Origin: Gossypium raimondii
Taxonomy: Eukaryota > Streptophyta > Magnoliopsida > Malvales > Malvaceae
Direction: 5' to 3'
NCBI RefSeq assembly: GCF_025698545.1
Contig: NC_068576.1
Coordinates: forward strand, 53,230,390 to 53,294,389
Length of the DNA: 64,000 nucleotides
Shown here: positions 45,926 through 58,800 of the stretch, piece by piece
How the letters are laid out: each line of letters begins with the position of its first letter
How positions within the stretch are numbered: the stretch's first letter is position 1
Notes under the pieces: generated by a model
Database searches by the model: none
What the model was told of the DNA's origin: nothing
Seen by the model: the letters and a program-made list of their open reading frames with translations, nothing else
Program-made: the position numbers and the translations under genes

Positions 45926-47940
45926 TGAGGATAACCTGCAGGAATTCCTGGATCATATATATACCATTATTAGAGTAAGACAACCTATTATATAATGCTG
46001 CTCTGAAAAACAACCTTAATCATATACTACCTTATTCTCATACTCCTTTTTTTTGCTTTCTCCCATTCTTTTTAATTGGGATTGGCCTTCTATTATTTAC
46101 CCTCATTTTGTATGATTTTTTGTATCTTGTAAATTGTATATTACATTCTGAGTTATCAATTTACTTGAAGCACATGATTTGTTGCTACTTTTAACAGTTT
46201 AATATCCTCTGTTGCTTTGTTATCAAGCTCCCCCTCCCTCTCTGAGAGGCTAAAAAAGACAGGTGAGTATTGTTTTTGTCATCAGTCATCACATTTCAAA
46301 GCAATGAAACGTCTCAAAGCTCATGTCTTTGTGAATGGAATGGAATCATCAATCCATTGGAAATAAAAAAGAAATTAGCTTTATCGCAATCCATTGGAAC
46401 AGAAGAATAGTAATACACCACGGCTCAAAAATAAAGCAGGTTGATATAAACTAGAAATATCCTCTGCTTCTTTTCAGTTAAAATGTTACACGTATGAGAA
46501 AGCGTGTTGTGCTGCTGATGATAAAAAAGGAAGATGCATTTTTGTCATATTCGCTGGCAAAAGCTCAAAATTTTGGTCGGTTCGATGATCTGCAGAGTTA
46601 TGTTGGGTTTTCGTTTTGATGGTCGGGTAGGGTTAAGTTCGATGATCGGCTCAAAAATTTTCTCAATACTAAACTCCCAAATCGGGAGATTCATACGAAG
46701 AAAACAACCCCCAAACACCCTTTTCCTTGTGCATTAAGCCACCAGAGTAAATGCCATATCCAAAGCGAAACAAAAAAGTAAAGAAAAATCTGAAATTTTA
46801 ACAAAACATAGAAAAAAAGAAAACACTAAAATGGACCTAAAGACATCAGCTTAGGCAAAACGCAATCCTCCTGTAATACCCCAAGATCCAAACACCAGAG
46901 GAAGCCATACTTGTGTTAACTTTTACAAAATGTAATCTGTTACTACTACTTGGATTGAACTTGAAGAAAGACCCATCAGCTAAAAATGTAAAATTCAAAT
47001 CCTTGAGAGAAAAAAAAAAAGAGTTTGTGTTTTAAGTTAGGCCCATTTATACATCTAGTGCACCATGTCAATTGTCAAGACATGTTGATGTTAAAAAAAA
47101 CCATAAGAATCCAAGAAATTCTTATTGCCCAATCACCAGTAACTGTCTGTAGCCGCCCTCTCTGGCATTTAAATTTAAAAAAATGGTCCGTCAGCAAAAA
47201 AATGAGGTTGCTAGTTGCTGCGAGTTTCGGAAACTGGACAGAGCCCATTAATTTGGTCTGCCCCCCAAAGTGATAATTCCATATTGAAACGATTCAATTT
47301 ACTTTGCAGATCAAATTCATTATTACCATCCCAAACTTAATTCAATGGAACATTCTATTTTGGCATGTACATTAATCTTTTCATTGAATGTTACATGCCA
47401 AGCCTATTCACGTGATACATGTACTAAAACATAAATCGTATAGTTCATGAACCTATTAACCATATAATTAATTGGTAATTATCAAATAAACATGGAAAAA
47501 AATCATGGTTTCGATTGCTTACCATATATGAGAAATCACTATAAAATAACGAATAGTTGAAATGTTTACAAAACCCATTTCTAATACAAATATTTACTTA
47601 ATTAAATAAATTCAAACTAATCATCTAATTAGTAATTAGAATTTAAAAATCAATATAGGAATGAGTAATTGATTTGATTTAAGCCTGAGAAAAAGAGCAT
47701 TAACATCCCATCAATCCCATAGCCATTTTCCCTAATAGAGCCTCTTCAAATCTACTTCTAGGAGACGTACGTACAGTCCAAGAGAGTGAACAATTTCCTG
47801 GAAATTTCGCGCTTCCTATTTGCTTTTATTTACAAAAATCCAAAAACCCTTGAAAACAATCATAACGTAACGTAACTTCAATATTTTCCAGCAAAGAAAA
47901 AGAAAACCATCAGTTTCTTCTATCATTTAATATCAGCACC
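45926..47940. other. Spacer between the two DUF7054 genes
   Basis: No recognisable gene. Short frames at 46534-46737 and 47025-47273 lack domains. The last 200 bases contain 'acgtaacgtaac' and lead into the second gene. Confidence 0.5.
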
Positions 47941-48816
47941 ATGATTCCTCGTGCTCCAGGTAGCCGGAGACTTAGCTCCATCAGGGTTCTTTCAACCTCC
48001 GAGAGAACACAACAAACATTCCCACCAGAACATCATTCCGACATCGTTAAACGGAGAGGAGGCCTTGTCGCAGTCCCGGCAAGGTTGACAACCTCCTCGT
48101 CTTCCAGTTTTCCGGTTGTCAACGACGGAATATCCCAAAGGCTGACGAAGTTGCTGCTGAATGTGAATATAGAGAGCAGCTTGGGGCCAGTCCATGTGAT
48201 TATGCCATCAGATAATACAGTGAATGATTTAATCAAAGCTGCTATAGAAATTTACGTCAAGGAGAAGAGAAGGCCATTGTTAGAGGAAACTGATCCCAAG
48301 TTTTTTCAGCTTCACTATTCGCAGTTCTGCCTGGAAAGTAAGTAAATTCTTTCTTTTTCTTTTTCTCTTTTCCAGTTTTCGTCAAATATTTCTGGTTTAT
48401 ATTGTTATTGTAATTGTAAATTAATAACCATATATTTTTCTTTTGTTCGAAATAGCATATCATTTAGTTGATGGTAATTACCTTTTTTATAATTAAACTG
48501 CCAAAAAACCAAACGCTATATAAAAAAAATTAATAAACAATTACAATAAGCTTTCTAATTCTATTAATTATAGACCAATTGTTGAATAAAATATTCGAGT
48601 TTTTAAGTATTAGTAATTAATTTGTGATTTATGTGATATTATATGAAATGGGCAGGTTTAAGAGCAGGGGAGAAGCTGATCAACTTGGGATCGAGGAATT
48701 TCTTTTTGTGTTTGAAGAAGCGCCCATCTTCGTCGGACACTTTCTTATCGGGAAAGGCAAAGTTGGCATCGGAGACTCTGTTTTCTCTGACAAAACTCGG
48801 GGAGTTGTTGCTCTAA
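47941..48816 (+). CDS. DUF7054 protein, second tandem paralogue (185 aa)
   Basis: Exons 47941-48337 and 48656-48816 keep frame across a 318-base GT/AG intron. After a basic, serine-rich N-terminus (MIPRAPGSRRLSSIRVLSTS) the DUF7054 domain runs from about residue 75 (LLLNVNIESSLGPVHVIM, DLIKAAIEIYVKEKRRPLL, FFQLHYSQFCLES) to about 150 (LINLGSRNFFLCLKKR). The intron splits a serine codon a|gt just after the FxLxS strand, exactly as the last intron of the gene at 44861-45925, showing common descent. The first intron of that gene is absent here. The function is unknown. The C-terminal 30 residues end LTKLGELLL. Confidence 0.88.
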
Positions 48817-49933
48817 AACTTTCCCCTTTTTCATTGTAAACCTTAAACTAAAATTTTTAATCCCAATCCATAGTTGAATTAAAGATTATTAAAAAATATT
48901 TTAATTAGTTTTTTTAGTCCCGATTCAATCAATTCAAAACTATTCTTCAGATTCTCAATTCAATCAATTTGACCGACAATTTGAGTTCAAATATCCTCGA
49001 AGTTAAAGGATTTAGTAACTGTAGTGTAATGAATTGATAACATTGGTGCTCATATTGTAATTTTAAAAATTCAATGATCAAAACATAATTAATTATCTTA
49101 TATTATTTTAAACATAAAAACATAATTCTTTAATATTTGTGAAGATAAGATGAACAAAGCAACTTATAGATATAAATAATTTTAAATAAACAAATGAAGA
49201 TGAAGTGGGTTTAGAGGATAGAAAACTTGTGCATTTAAACACAAAATTTTAACTGACATCTATGTCGAGTTTGATACTAAACCATCTTAGATATTTTATT
49301 TTGGAATGATTCATAAATATTTATATGTCCAACACATCGATGTGTAAGTATAGGAGTAATCTAGAGGAAACATGGTAGAATATCTATTTATAGGTTTAGA
49401 GTTTAGTTTTATATTCTTATTTTTAAGAATTTAATCATGTATTTTTAAATAAAATATACTCTATAATAATATAATTAAAAATAATAATATTTTAATATAT
49501 TTAAATTTAATAAAATAATTTTAACAGTTGGACTTAAATTTTGAAATTCAAATAATAGGAAAACTAAATTCTTAAAATAAAGTAAAGAGATTAAATTTTA
49601 AATTTATGAAAAGTATAGGGACTTATAGCCCATTTTAACCGAAAAATATATAGTCCGAAGCGTCGGACGGTAAAAATCAACAAGCCTTTCGAGTGGTAGA
49701 GTCAAACAGTACCTCCGAGGCTACTTTTGGTCGGATTTTTCAGGCGTTTAAGAACTCAGAGCACCAAAAGCAAGCCAAACCAACGCTGTTCGTCCGGCAC
49801 AGTCGAACCCTGGTTTCGCTTCTGCTGCCCTCCGGACTTTAATCCTCTTACATCGAAACAGAAATCCCAAGCGATAAATAAGACAGAAAAGAAGAAGAAG
49901 AAGAGATAGGAAGAGAGGGAGATAAAGGAAGGC
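48817..49933. other. Spacer and promoter/5' UTR of cornichon gene
   Basis: AT-rich to about 49640, then a GC-balanced stretch (gcgtcggacgg and following) that is probably promoter and 5' UTR with an A/G-rich end. Frames on both strands in this leader are spurious. Confidence 0.5.
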
Positions 49934-51891
49934 ATGGGAGATCTATTCATATGGCTTATTTCTTTCTTCATCCTCATTGCCCTTCTTGTTCTCATTGTTT
50001 ATCAGGTCAGTTCCCTCATTAACCCTAGACTCCATGTTTATTTTGTTTCTGGGTCTGCTTGTAATTTTGCTTTTATCCCTTATATTTGGTTCAAATTATA
50101 CGATGCTTTGCTATTGGCTTGTTAGATTTTCATTATTTTATTGGTTCTTCCATTTAGTTGCTAGAAAATCACTTAATTATTGCAAGAAATTGCGTCTGTG
50201 TTGAGGAAAGGAGAGAAAAAATAGTTCTCTTGGAGTGCATTTATCTGGGTTTGTTGAATTTTGCTGCAAAAAAGGGTGATTTATGAATTATCAGAGAAAA
50301 ATCTTAGGTTTGAAGTCCTAACTCCTGCTATATATTATCCCACAATTTGATTTTGAGGAACTAGGTGATGGATTTTTTTTGGGATTTGAAACATGAAAGA
50401 ACTAAAGAAGCTTGGCAACAGAAATCTCTGTGGTGTCTAGCTAATTACTGATGTTATTATTTTGTCTGAAGGTTGTTCTGGTTATATGAGAACAATAAAG
50501 AGGTTTAACAGCATGAACATTTTGCTGCAGCTCATGTGCTTGGCTGATTTAGAGTTTGATTACATCAATCCTTACGACTCTTCATCACGGATAAACAAAG
50601 TGGTCCTGCCGGAATTTATCCTCCAAGGATTTTTATGTGTATTCTATCTATTAACGGGACATTGGGTCATGGCGCTCTTATGTGGTCCATATTTATACAA
50701 CAATGTGAGACTGTAAGTTCTTCCCTCATCTTCTTATTCGACCTTTTATTATTTCCCTATTCTGTTTTGAGGAAAAGTTCAAATGGTAGTTTCTCTAGCT
50801 TTAATTCACTGTTAATTTCAAATTACTACGTTATGGCTCCCTTGTTTGTTTAGATTGCAATGCTATGTCCTGTATGATTAAGCCCCCGTCTGGTTATCCG
50901 GTCTATATTGTTCCATGATCTTGTTTGTTGTGGGCTTTGTGTTCTTAAGACTTGTAATTTCTAACTTGTGCAACGACATGAATAGGTATTAGGTAGCATT
51001 GGAGCTTCATGAAAATGGAAACTTTGTTATATGTCTATACTTTGCCTGCATCATGAACGTCCTTGTTGCGAATTTGAGTATTGATTGTTTGCTCTCTTGA
51101 CCTCTCACCCTCTCTTAGGTTAAATACTCATGCTATAAGCACCAAGTATAAAGAAATGTGTGATTTACCTGATGAGGTGTAATACATATGGGGCTATGGA
51201 CAATGTTATATCAATAAATAGAAACAATTGAATGCTTTATGGATCTTCACGAGGGAGAAAGGAATCGGACGAGAGTGGACTGATTGGCAGGCATATTAAT
51301 GACTTTAATTTGGAAACAAACAAATTCCATTGGTCCCAAGCAATATTCTTTGTCCCTTTTGTCAAGTTTATTGGATTTGAGAATTACATTAAGCTAAAAG
51401 TTAGCTTTCTTTTGCCCCTTCAATAGATTGCATGGAAGAATGTGGGCATCTTGCGGGATTGTAGTTATTTCTATGCTCTAAATTAAATTTCCTTTTACGA
51501 TATCAATCATGGATAAGAGCGTCGAGACTCTTAGAGCTTATCAAACATACTCTGTGGAGAAAAGCCAGTATATTGCTATTGGGCTTCATGATTTGTTGAG
51601 TGCTTTTGAAAATGTATATGCTTTCTGTTGTTATCAGTTACACACAGAAAAAGCACCTGGTAGACGTTACAGAGATATTTAACATGCTTCCCAGGGAGAA
51701 GAAGCAGCGCCTTTTTAAGCTTGGCTATCTTGTCCTTCTCCTCTTTTTCTCCTTATTCTGGTAATTTGTTGTTTTCAGCAATACACAGGTTTCTCATGTT
51801 ACCTTTTATTCTTAGTAGCTGCTAACATGGGAACTTTTTATATGCATTTGATAGGATGATCTGGTCTACATTAGAAGATATGGACGATTAA
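49934..51891 (+). CDS. CNIH: Cornichon homologue, ER cargo receptor (137 aa)
   Basis: Four exons: 49934-50005, 50531-50712, 51638-51760, 51855-51891, all GT/AG and in frame. The protein matches plant cornichon homologues over its full length (usual 135-140 aa). It has an N-terminal membrane helix (residues 5-23, [19 protein letters not shown]), the conserved [19 protein letters not shown] loop, a second helix region with [38 protein letters not shown], and a last helix [13 protein letters not shown] before an acidic C-terminus. Cornichons act in the ER membrane, loading cargo into COPII vesicles; in plants they serve pollen glutamate-receptor-like channels and auxin or phosphate transporters, depending on the member. 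Which Arabidopsis CNIH it corresponds to cannot be settled by eye. Intact. Confidence 0.96.
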
Positions 51892-52650
51892 TCAGAGACA
51901 ACAGCTTTCTTAACTTAAAGCATTTAGTGCATTGGACATTCACACTCTTTTTTCTTAATCATATTTCAACTTCTGTCTGTTGTAAACTGATATAGCATAA
52001 ATTTCAAGGTTGTATGATTTGTGAGAATTTCAGTTTATTTTAGTTATATATATATATTCGGGCATTTGTTATTTGTTTAGCCTTGTGCTTGGATTTTGCT
52101 CAAGGAGTGAGCTATCTCAATTTATGCTATTCATAAAAATGGAAAATAGAGGCAAAAATTAACAGTTGAACAGACTGAACAGGCTTAATATTTTTTTTAT
52201 GAATTTTTAATTATTTATTTAATTATTTTTTGTTTGATAGTTGAATAGATCAAACTAGTTGAATTAAGAACTGTTTTGTTCAATCATTGGTTCAGTTATT
52301 AAAACACTAAATATCTTTGAGGTTATACCACATCATCATTTGAAATTTTGACCTCTTATTACTCCACCAATGGCCACATCGACCCATCCAATACATGGTG
52401 CTTGCCAATGTTCCTTCATCGTAGACGTGCAAGCCCATTTATTAATATGATCCTTGATTTTTCAGGACTTCATCCATACTTCCGCTTTAAATCGTTACAA
52501 TCCTTTCAAGAAAAACTAGCTAATGACATAAGAAAGTAGCCCATTTCTCATAATTACTTACATAATAAATATAAATATATTGATAAATTCAAAATTTGAA
52601 ATATTAAAACATTAACTTTACGCTCCTCTAATAATAATTATAGCAAAATT
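51892..52650. other. Spacer with decayed repeat
   Basis: 3' UTR of the cornichon gene, then 52155-52305 with 'cagttgaacagactgaacag' and 'ttggttcagttatt', which look like two ends of an old short inverted-repeat element. No gene. Confidence 0.45.
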
Positions 52651-52879
52651 AATATAAAAACCACCACTCTGTCTCAACATCGTCTTCCTCTTCCTCTCCT
52701 CCTCCGGTCTCTGACCAAAGCTCTCCCTTGCCGACCAGGAAATTAAATAAGGTAATGTTTGAAGACCTAAGTTATCTGCTCTTTGCTTCTGCATCACTGC
52801 CATATTTGATTCTCTGTCTTAAATACTGCTTTTTTTTTTTTACTCCGTCTCCTCCATTCTTTTTTTTTACAAGGTATTG

Positions 52880-53030
52880 CTTTAGCGGAAATAGCGGACC
52901 GTTCTCGCCGCTATTTTCCGTTACACTGCCGTTTTTCAGCCGTGATCGACCGCTGTTGATGTGAAATTTGTTCACACCGCTATTGGGGTCTTTAGCGTTG
53001 GCGGACGGCGCCGCTTCCGCTATTTGGAAT
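52880..53030. repeat. GC-rich 'ccgctat' repeat block
   Basis: The motif agcgg / ccgct with 'tattt' or 'attgg' neighbours recurs in both orientations: tagcggaaatagcgg, cgccgctattttccg, ccgctattgggg, ccgcttccgctattt. The block is far richer in GC than its surroundings. It looks like part of a TE with internal inverted subrepeats. Family not assigned. Confidence 0.5.
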
Positions 53031-53064
53031 CCTTTCCTACTAGTAAAAGCTAGATGTTTTTATG

Positions 53065-53415
53065 TAGGAAGTTTGAAGAAGCTTTTAATCTTTTATGTGA
53101 AATGGCAGAAGCTAGGATTGTGCCCAACCACACATGCCATATCATAGATTTGGAATTTGCAACTTTAGTTTTGTGCAAACAGCTCTTCTGGATTCGTGTA
53201 CTAAGCTAGGTGATATGATAACACAAAATGGGTTTAGGGTTTTTTATTAGATGCCTGAGAAATGTGGTCTCATGGAATTTGATTTTATATGGGTATTTGA
53301 AAACTGGGAATTTAGGATAGGCTGAGAGTTTTCTTGATGAGATTATATTATCTTGGAATGCAATTTTATCATGGTATCCCAAATATAGGGAATATGGATC
53401 AGATACTTCATTTTA
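53065..53415 (+). pseudogene. PPR-gene fragment (dead)
   Basis: Pieces in different frames, all on the plus strand, read FEEAFNLLCEMAEARIVPN, then MPEK, VSWNLILYGYLKTGNLG-like and LSWNAILSWYPKYREYG-like. These are the L and S motifs of plant pentatricopeptide (PLS) proteins, whose intact genes encode RNA-binding factors for organelles. Several frame changes and a stop separate the pieces, and only about three repeats remain. It lies between the leader exon and the coding exon of TFB5. Confidence 0.65.
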
Positions 53416-53577
53416 ATCCCCAATAATTCCGAACTGAAATTCATCATGTATGATGCATCTAAGTAGATGCTTTTCCTTTTCTATTTTAACTAACTTGCAT
53501 CCATTTGGCTTTCCACTTACTAAGTACAGGTCTGTGTGGCTGTGTAGCAGTTCAGATTTTAAGGATTCTGCTTCATC

Positions 53578-54374
53578 ATGGTCAACGCCACTAAAGGGCT
53601 ATTCGTTTCTTGGTAAGATAGATATTTAATGCTATACGAGTATATTTTGATGTTCAATGTTCAGTTGTTGCTTCTTTATCTCTTTCTCCTCTATATAAGT
53701 TGTCTATTTGTTGGTTGGGGCAAGCGTAATCCAGTTTTAAATGGAAACATCAGCTTCATTTTGAAGCTCTAAGAACCGTGCTTTCTAAAGCCTTGATTTA
53801 GTTCTTGGAATCATATGATTAATTGGAGCTTCTAAATGGGAGATTAAAACCATCCTGTCTAAAGATATTAGTGTGGTGATTCTATTGTTTGTATGGCATT
53901 TGGCATTTGATTAGAATTCATTGATGTCACAATCGAAGCAACCCGATCGCTTGTCAGTTTAAATGGTTAAAATGGTGGCATACAAATGTCATTTATTTTA
54001 TTGCCCCATTATGAAGGCCTAAGAATCTGTGTATTTTGCATCGTGTTTATGTTATTTTTTCCCATCATAGTCGTGTTTAAGGTATTAATATTTGCTCATA
54101 TAAATTTTGACAAGCTTGTGTATTCGAAGTTTATCAGGTTATCAGTTCCCCTTCTGCATTATAGCTGAAAGATTCCTGTTCCATTATATTTTGCAGTGAC
54201 ATTCCCATGGCACAGTTTATCGTGAATTTGAATGCATCGCTGCCAGCTGCACATAAGTTTATAATACATGTGCTGGATAGCACGCACTTTTTCGTGCAAC
54301 CTGATGTCGCTGGAATGATACGAAGTGCCATATCTGAGTTCAGAGACCAGAATTCATACGAGAAGCCAACTTGA
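53578..54374 (+). CDS. TFB5: TFIIH subunit TFB5 (TTDA/p8 homologue, 70 aa)
   Basis: Two coding exons, 53578-53612 and 54197-54374, joined in frame within a cysteine codon. The product begins MVNATKGLFVSCDIPMAQFI and continues VNLNASLPAAHKFIIHVLDS, THFFVQPDVAGMIRSAISEF to YEKPT. It is nearly identical in length and sequence to eukaryotic TFB5/TTDA (about 70 residues). This smallest subunit of core TFIIH binds p52/TFB2, stimulates the XPB ATPase and is needed for nucleotide excision repair and stable TFIIH. It is easily missed because its first coding exon is 35 bases. The intron between exons is 584 bases. Intact, with a probable additional leader intron upstream. Confidence 0.95.
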
Positions 54375-55080
54375 TTCTTGAACTCAATATCCTTTCTTTA
54401 ATGGAGCTCATATATGAAAAACCAATAAAGAACAACAAAGAAATTCTAATGTATGAGTATGTGCAATTTCTGGCTTCCTATTTTCATTTTGACTTCAGAC
54501 CCTGATATAATTGAGGGCTATATTTGGATTTGGATTTTGTATTTATTTATATGTTTGGCTATCATTCCAAAGACTTGTTCGAGTATATCATTATCCTTTT
54601 GCTGAAATATTAGATGATTGTTAACAGGAGTTATTGCAACTACTAAAATGTAAGAGGATACTAAATTGGTTCCAAGCAATTTTTTCTTTGAAACTCTAGT
54701 TATGATTGTGTTTTAAGTAAACTTGTTCGCAGATCTGATTGCATGCTCGGTCGCAAGTTTAGGCTTGGTTGTGTAAGGATTTTCGAACTTTGGGTCTGTT
54801 CGGTTAGATCTGAATTTAAATTAAATAATAAAAATTATTTTTTAAAATTTAATTTTAAATATATATAAATATTAATATGAAATTAAAAAATTAAATATTT
54901 TTAAAAAAATTATATAATATTTTATATTAGATTAATATAATTTTGGATCTGAACTTAATAAATATGTGCATTTTGTTATCTGAACTTAAAAAATATAAAA
55001 ATTTAATGATGTGGCACTTTAAAAAGTATATAAATTATATTATCATTTTATATTTATAACAATTTGTTATATAAATCACA

Positions 55081-55119
<39 letters not shown>

Positions 55120-55833
55120 ACAAAGTCTTAGGTTTCAGCTGACATGACAATTTAAATTTTTGACATGTAGCATATTTATCTTATTGAAAATGGCAACACA
55201 ATTTATTTGTAAAGTTTTAAAACAACTGGTACCATAAATATGCTTTAAAATACTATTAATTTTTTAACAATTTTTAACTATACTATTTTAAAAATTCAAA
55301 TAATTTTTTAAATAAAGGTTAGAGTGTAAATTTACCGTCATACTATAGATAAATATTGAAATTAGCCACTATACTTTGTTTTTATTAATATTTGCCGTTG
55401 TTTTTTTTTAAATGAGTAAATTTGACACTCAATTTTTATGTTATTGAATTTTACTATTAAACTTTAAATTTTATTAATTTTTACCACCAATTATCGTTTT
55501 TAATTAAATTCAATCGCTCAATATTTAAAAATTTTAATAATAAAACTTCTTTCAAATATTTTACTTCAATATTTAATAATAAGTTAATTTATAAAATATA
55601 AAAATAATAAATTAGCTTAGATTTTTTAAATTAAAATAAATATTTGAAAAATAGTATATATAAAGTAAATTTTTTTATAAAATAAATGTTTTTATTAATT
55701 TTGAAGGTTAAATATTAAGATAAAAAAAAGAAATTTATTAAATTGTTTTCAAATTATTTTAAAGTAAAATTGATTAGAGAATTTCAATCAAGAATTAAAC
55801 TTGGAGACAAAATTCAATCAAATAAATGTAAAA
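54375..55833. other. AT-rich spacer with (TA)n microsatellite
   Basis: The 3' UTR of TFB5 is followed by very AT-rich DNA. A pure (AT)n run occupies 55084-55116. At 55310-55560 phrases like 'ccactatactttg' and 'gacactcaatttttatg' belong to decayed noncoding repeats. No gene. Confidence 0.55.
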
Positions 55834-58800
55834 GGGTAAAGTATCAAAATAGTCACTTTTGTTTACCTCATGTTACATTTTAGTCACTTATGTTTGAAAT
55901 GTTACATTTTAGTCACTTATGTTAACGTGTTGTAACATTTTAGTCACAGAGCCGTTAATTGTCATTAATGGTGTAACAGTAAGTTGACATGACATGTTAA
56001 ATCATCATTTCTGTAATGACCCAAATTCAAAGTTATCGGAATAGTGGTTTCGTAACCACAAACCCAATTTAAAGATAAATTTATTTTAATATTTTTGCAT
56101 GACTATTGATATGATAGGAAAATCGTATGAAAATATCGATGGAAAAATTTTACCGATTTAGTGGTTAGTTAGAAAAAGAAATTATTGAAGAAATTGGGTA
56201 AAAATAAGGTATCGAGACCTCAATCTTGTAAAACCGAGTCAAAAATATTTTTATAAATATTTATGAAGTGTTAATAATATGGTATTAAAATTTCATTAGA
56301 AAATTTTAATGTTTGGGTAGTCAATTAAGCAAAAAGGACTAAATTGAAAAAGGTGTAAAAGTTACTAGAAGGATTAAATAGCTCAATTGTTAAATGAGAA
56401 GGGACATAAATTGAAAATAACCCCAAAAGGAGATATTTTGGGCGGCATACGCTGAGAAAAATCAAGAGAATTGAAGAATTAAGAGTAAAATTGGAATATT
56501 GCAAAATTTGCTTTAAAAGTTAGGACTAAAGTGGAATTATCTAGATTCCTCTTTATTTTTCTGCATTCCCATCAGCCAAAAACGTCCTAAGGGTTTCTTC
56601 AAGCTGGTTTTTCATAATTTTTGCACCAAGTGAGTTAATCCTTGCCTTTTTCTTGTAATTTTTGTGTTTCTAAGAGTTTTACAACTAGGTCCTATTACTA
56701 AATTCATTAGTTTTTAATTTTATGAATGACTTTGAAAGTTGCTATGAATATGTGCTGGGATTTTATGATGAAATAGGATGAAATTGAAGCTTTAATTTGT
56801 TTATGAGATGATTTTATTAGGTAATTTCAATAGAAATTGATTTATAGGACCTAATTGTGAAAAGGTTTGGAATTAAAGTCTAGTGCTAAAATTCTGATTT
56901 CCAAAGGTTATAAGGTAGTTTAAAGTGATAGAATAAAGTGTTAATTGAGAAAAATCAGCTCAATTGAGAGGTTAATTAAGTAGGGATAAAATTATCATTT
57001 ATTGAAAGTTTAGGGAAAAATGGTAATTAACATTATACACTAAAACAGTTTTGGACAGCAGCATTAGGTTAACTTTGAAAAATCACCAAAAATTTTAGAA
57101 ATTGAATTAGAGGATGAATAAAATATGAAATTAAAGTTTATTGAGTCTAGTTTCTTATAAAAGAAATGGTGTAAGCAATGGAATTGTAAATCATGAGATA
57201 TAATAGGTTTTGTGAGACAAGGTCAGAATGAATTCGGGTTCCCCTGTTCTGACTTTGGAAAATCATTAAAAATTGTAAAAAAAATGATTATGAGTTATAC
57301 TTTATATGGTTAGAATCCTTAATGAGTCTATTTTCATAAGAAACAAATGGAAACATCATCCAAATTCTGTACTATGAGATAATTAATTTTTAGTGAAGAG
57401 AGGTCGGAACTGTCAACAAGTGAAACAGGGGAAACTTTAAAGAATAAACTGTACTTATTGGCTGCAGAAAAAATTCTGAAAATTTTATGATAAGAAGATA
57501 TGTGAGTCTAGTTTTAGGGAAAATTAACAGATCTTAATTTGGAGTTCAGTAGCTCAAGATATAAATAATTTAGTGACTATGATTCAGTGAGACAGCTTTT
57601 AATGCACTATAAATAATAATTGAATTTTAGAGAATGTTACATATGAACATGAAAAGTATTAGATTAATGATTAAATTTATTTATTTAGATCCGGAAAATT
57701 CAAATACGAAGCTAGATCGAGGAAAAGAAAAAGTTCGGGATTAGTAGATTTTTATTTACTAACAAGTATCGAGGTAAGTTCGTGTAACTTGAATTATATT
57801 CTTAAATGCTTGAAATGTTTGTTATTGTTGTGAATATGAGTTGTATGTTTATTGTATGATAATTGATGAAATATTGATATACTTGATGAAAAGAGGAAAT
57901 AAACCCCGGTTGAATGAAAGGAAAATTCTATGGATCTCTGAAAAGGAATTGACGGTAAAAAGGATCTAGCCCGGACGGGTGATCCTATTCTGATATAGCC
58001 CTCCCGAAGAATATGTGAAAAATGGATTTAGCCCGGACGGGTAATCCGAATTAGGGTCTGAATTTAGCCTGGACTGGTAATTCAAATCCAAGCTCATTAG
58101 AGTAATTGTCGTTGCAAGGGATTTAGCCTGGACTGGTAATCCCGACAATACTTTATGAGTTTATATTACAGGGGATTTAGCCTGGACTGGTAATCCCACT
58201 GTAAGGATGAGGTTCGCGGGAGTGTGCTCTCTGAAATAGAAATGTGCGCACATGAATATGAATTGACGGACCCGGAATTTGTACACTTAGGTGTACCATC
58301 CATCGAAATTCCAAGTAGTTCAACGGGATAAATATGGAAAAATAACAGGGAAATGGAAATCATGGAATTGATGAGCTCATCAATCATGGTATAAATTATT
58401 GATACATGGAAATTATTGGACTAATTTGAATGTTGAGTTTGTGCATGATAGGGGAATAATGTATGGAATGGGTGTATGAATGTTTATTACATTGTATGGA
58501 AAATATTAGGTAAGTATAATTCTTGTTACATGAGCTTACTAAGCACAAAGTGCTTATCCTGTTTCTTTTTCCCCTGTTTTGTAGTGTTAAGAGCTCGGAG
58601 GTCGGATTTGGTCGGAGAAGCATCACACTATCAACGTCAAGATCTCGGTACATAAAGAAACTTAATTTGGAAATCAATGACATGTATAAGCTAGTAAAGT
58701 AGATGTTAATGTGGAATGAATGTATGGTTAGCCGTTGGTATAGCTAACAAATTTTGGTTTTGGCATGTGATGAGATTATCTTATGAATACAATAAATCTA

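Larger units (their letters stand above)
52752..53529 (+). other. Probable 5' UTR intron of TFB5
   Basis: A C/T-rich leader (about 52650-52751) ends in aag and a gtaatg donor. The segment 'ttactaagtacag' at 53517-53529 supplies an acceptor, with tactaag-like branch context. The start codon follows 48 bases later. This would give a 778-base leader intron. It contains a GC-rich palindromic repeat and a fragment of a PPR gene. The splice sites are inferred. Confidence 0.5.
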
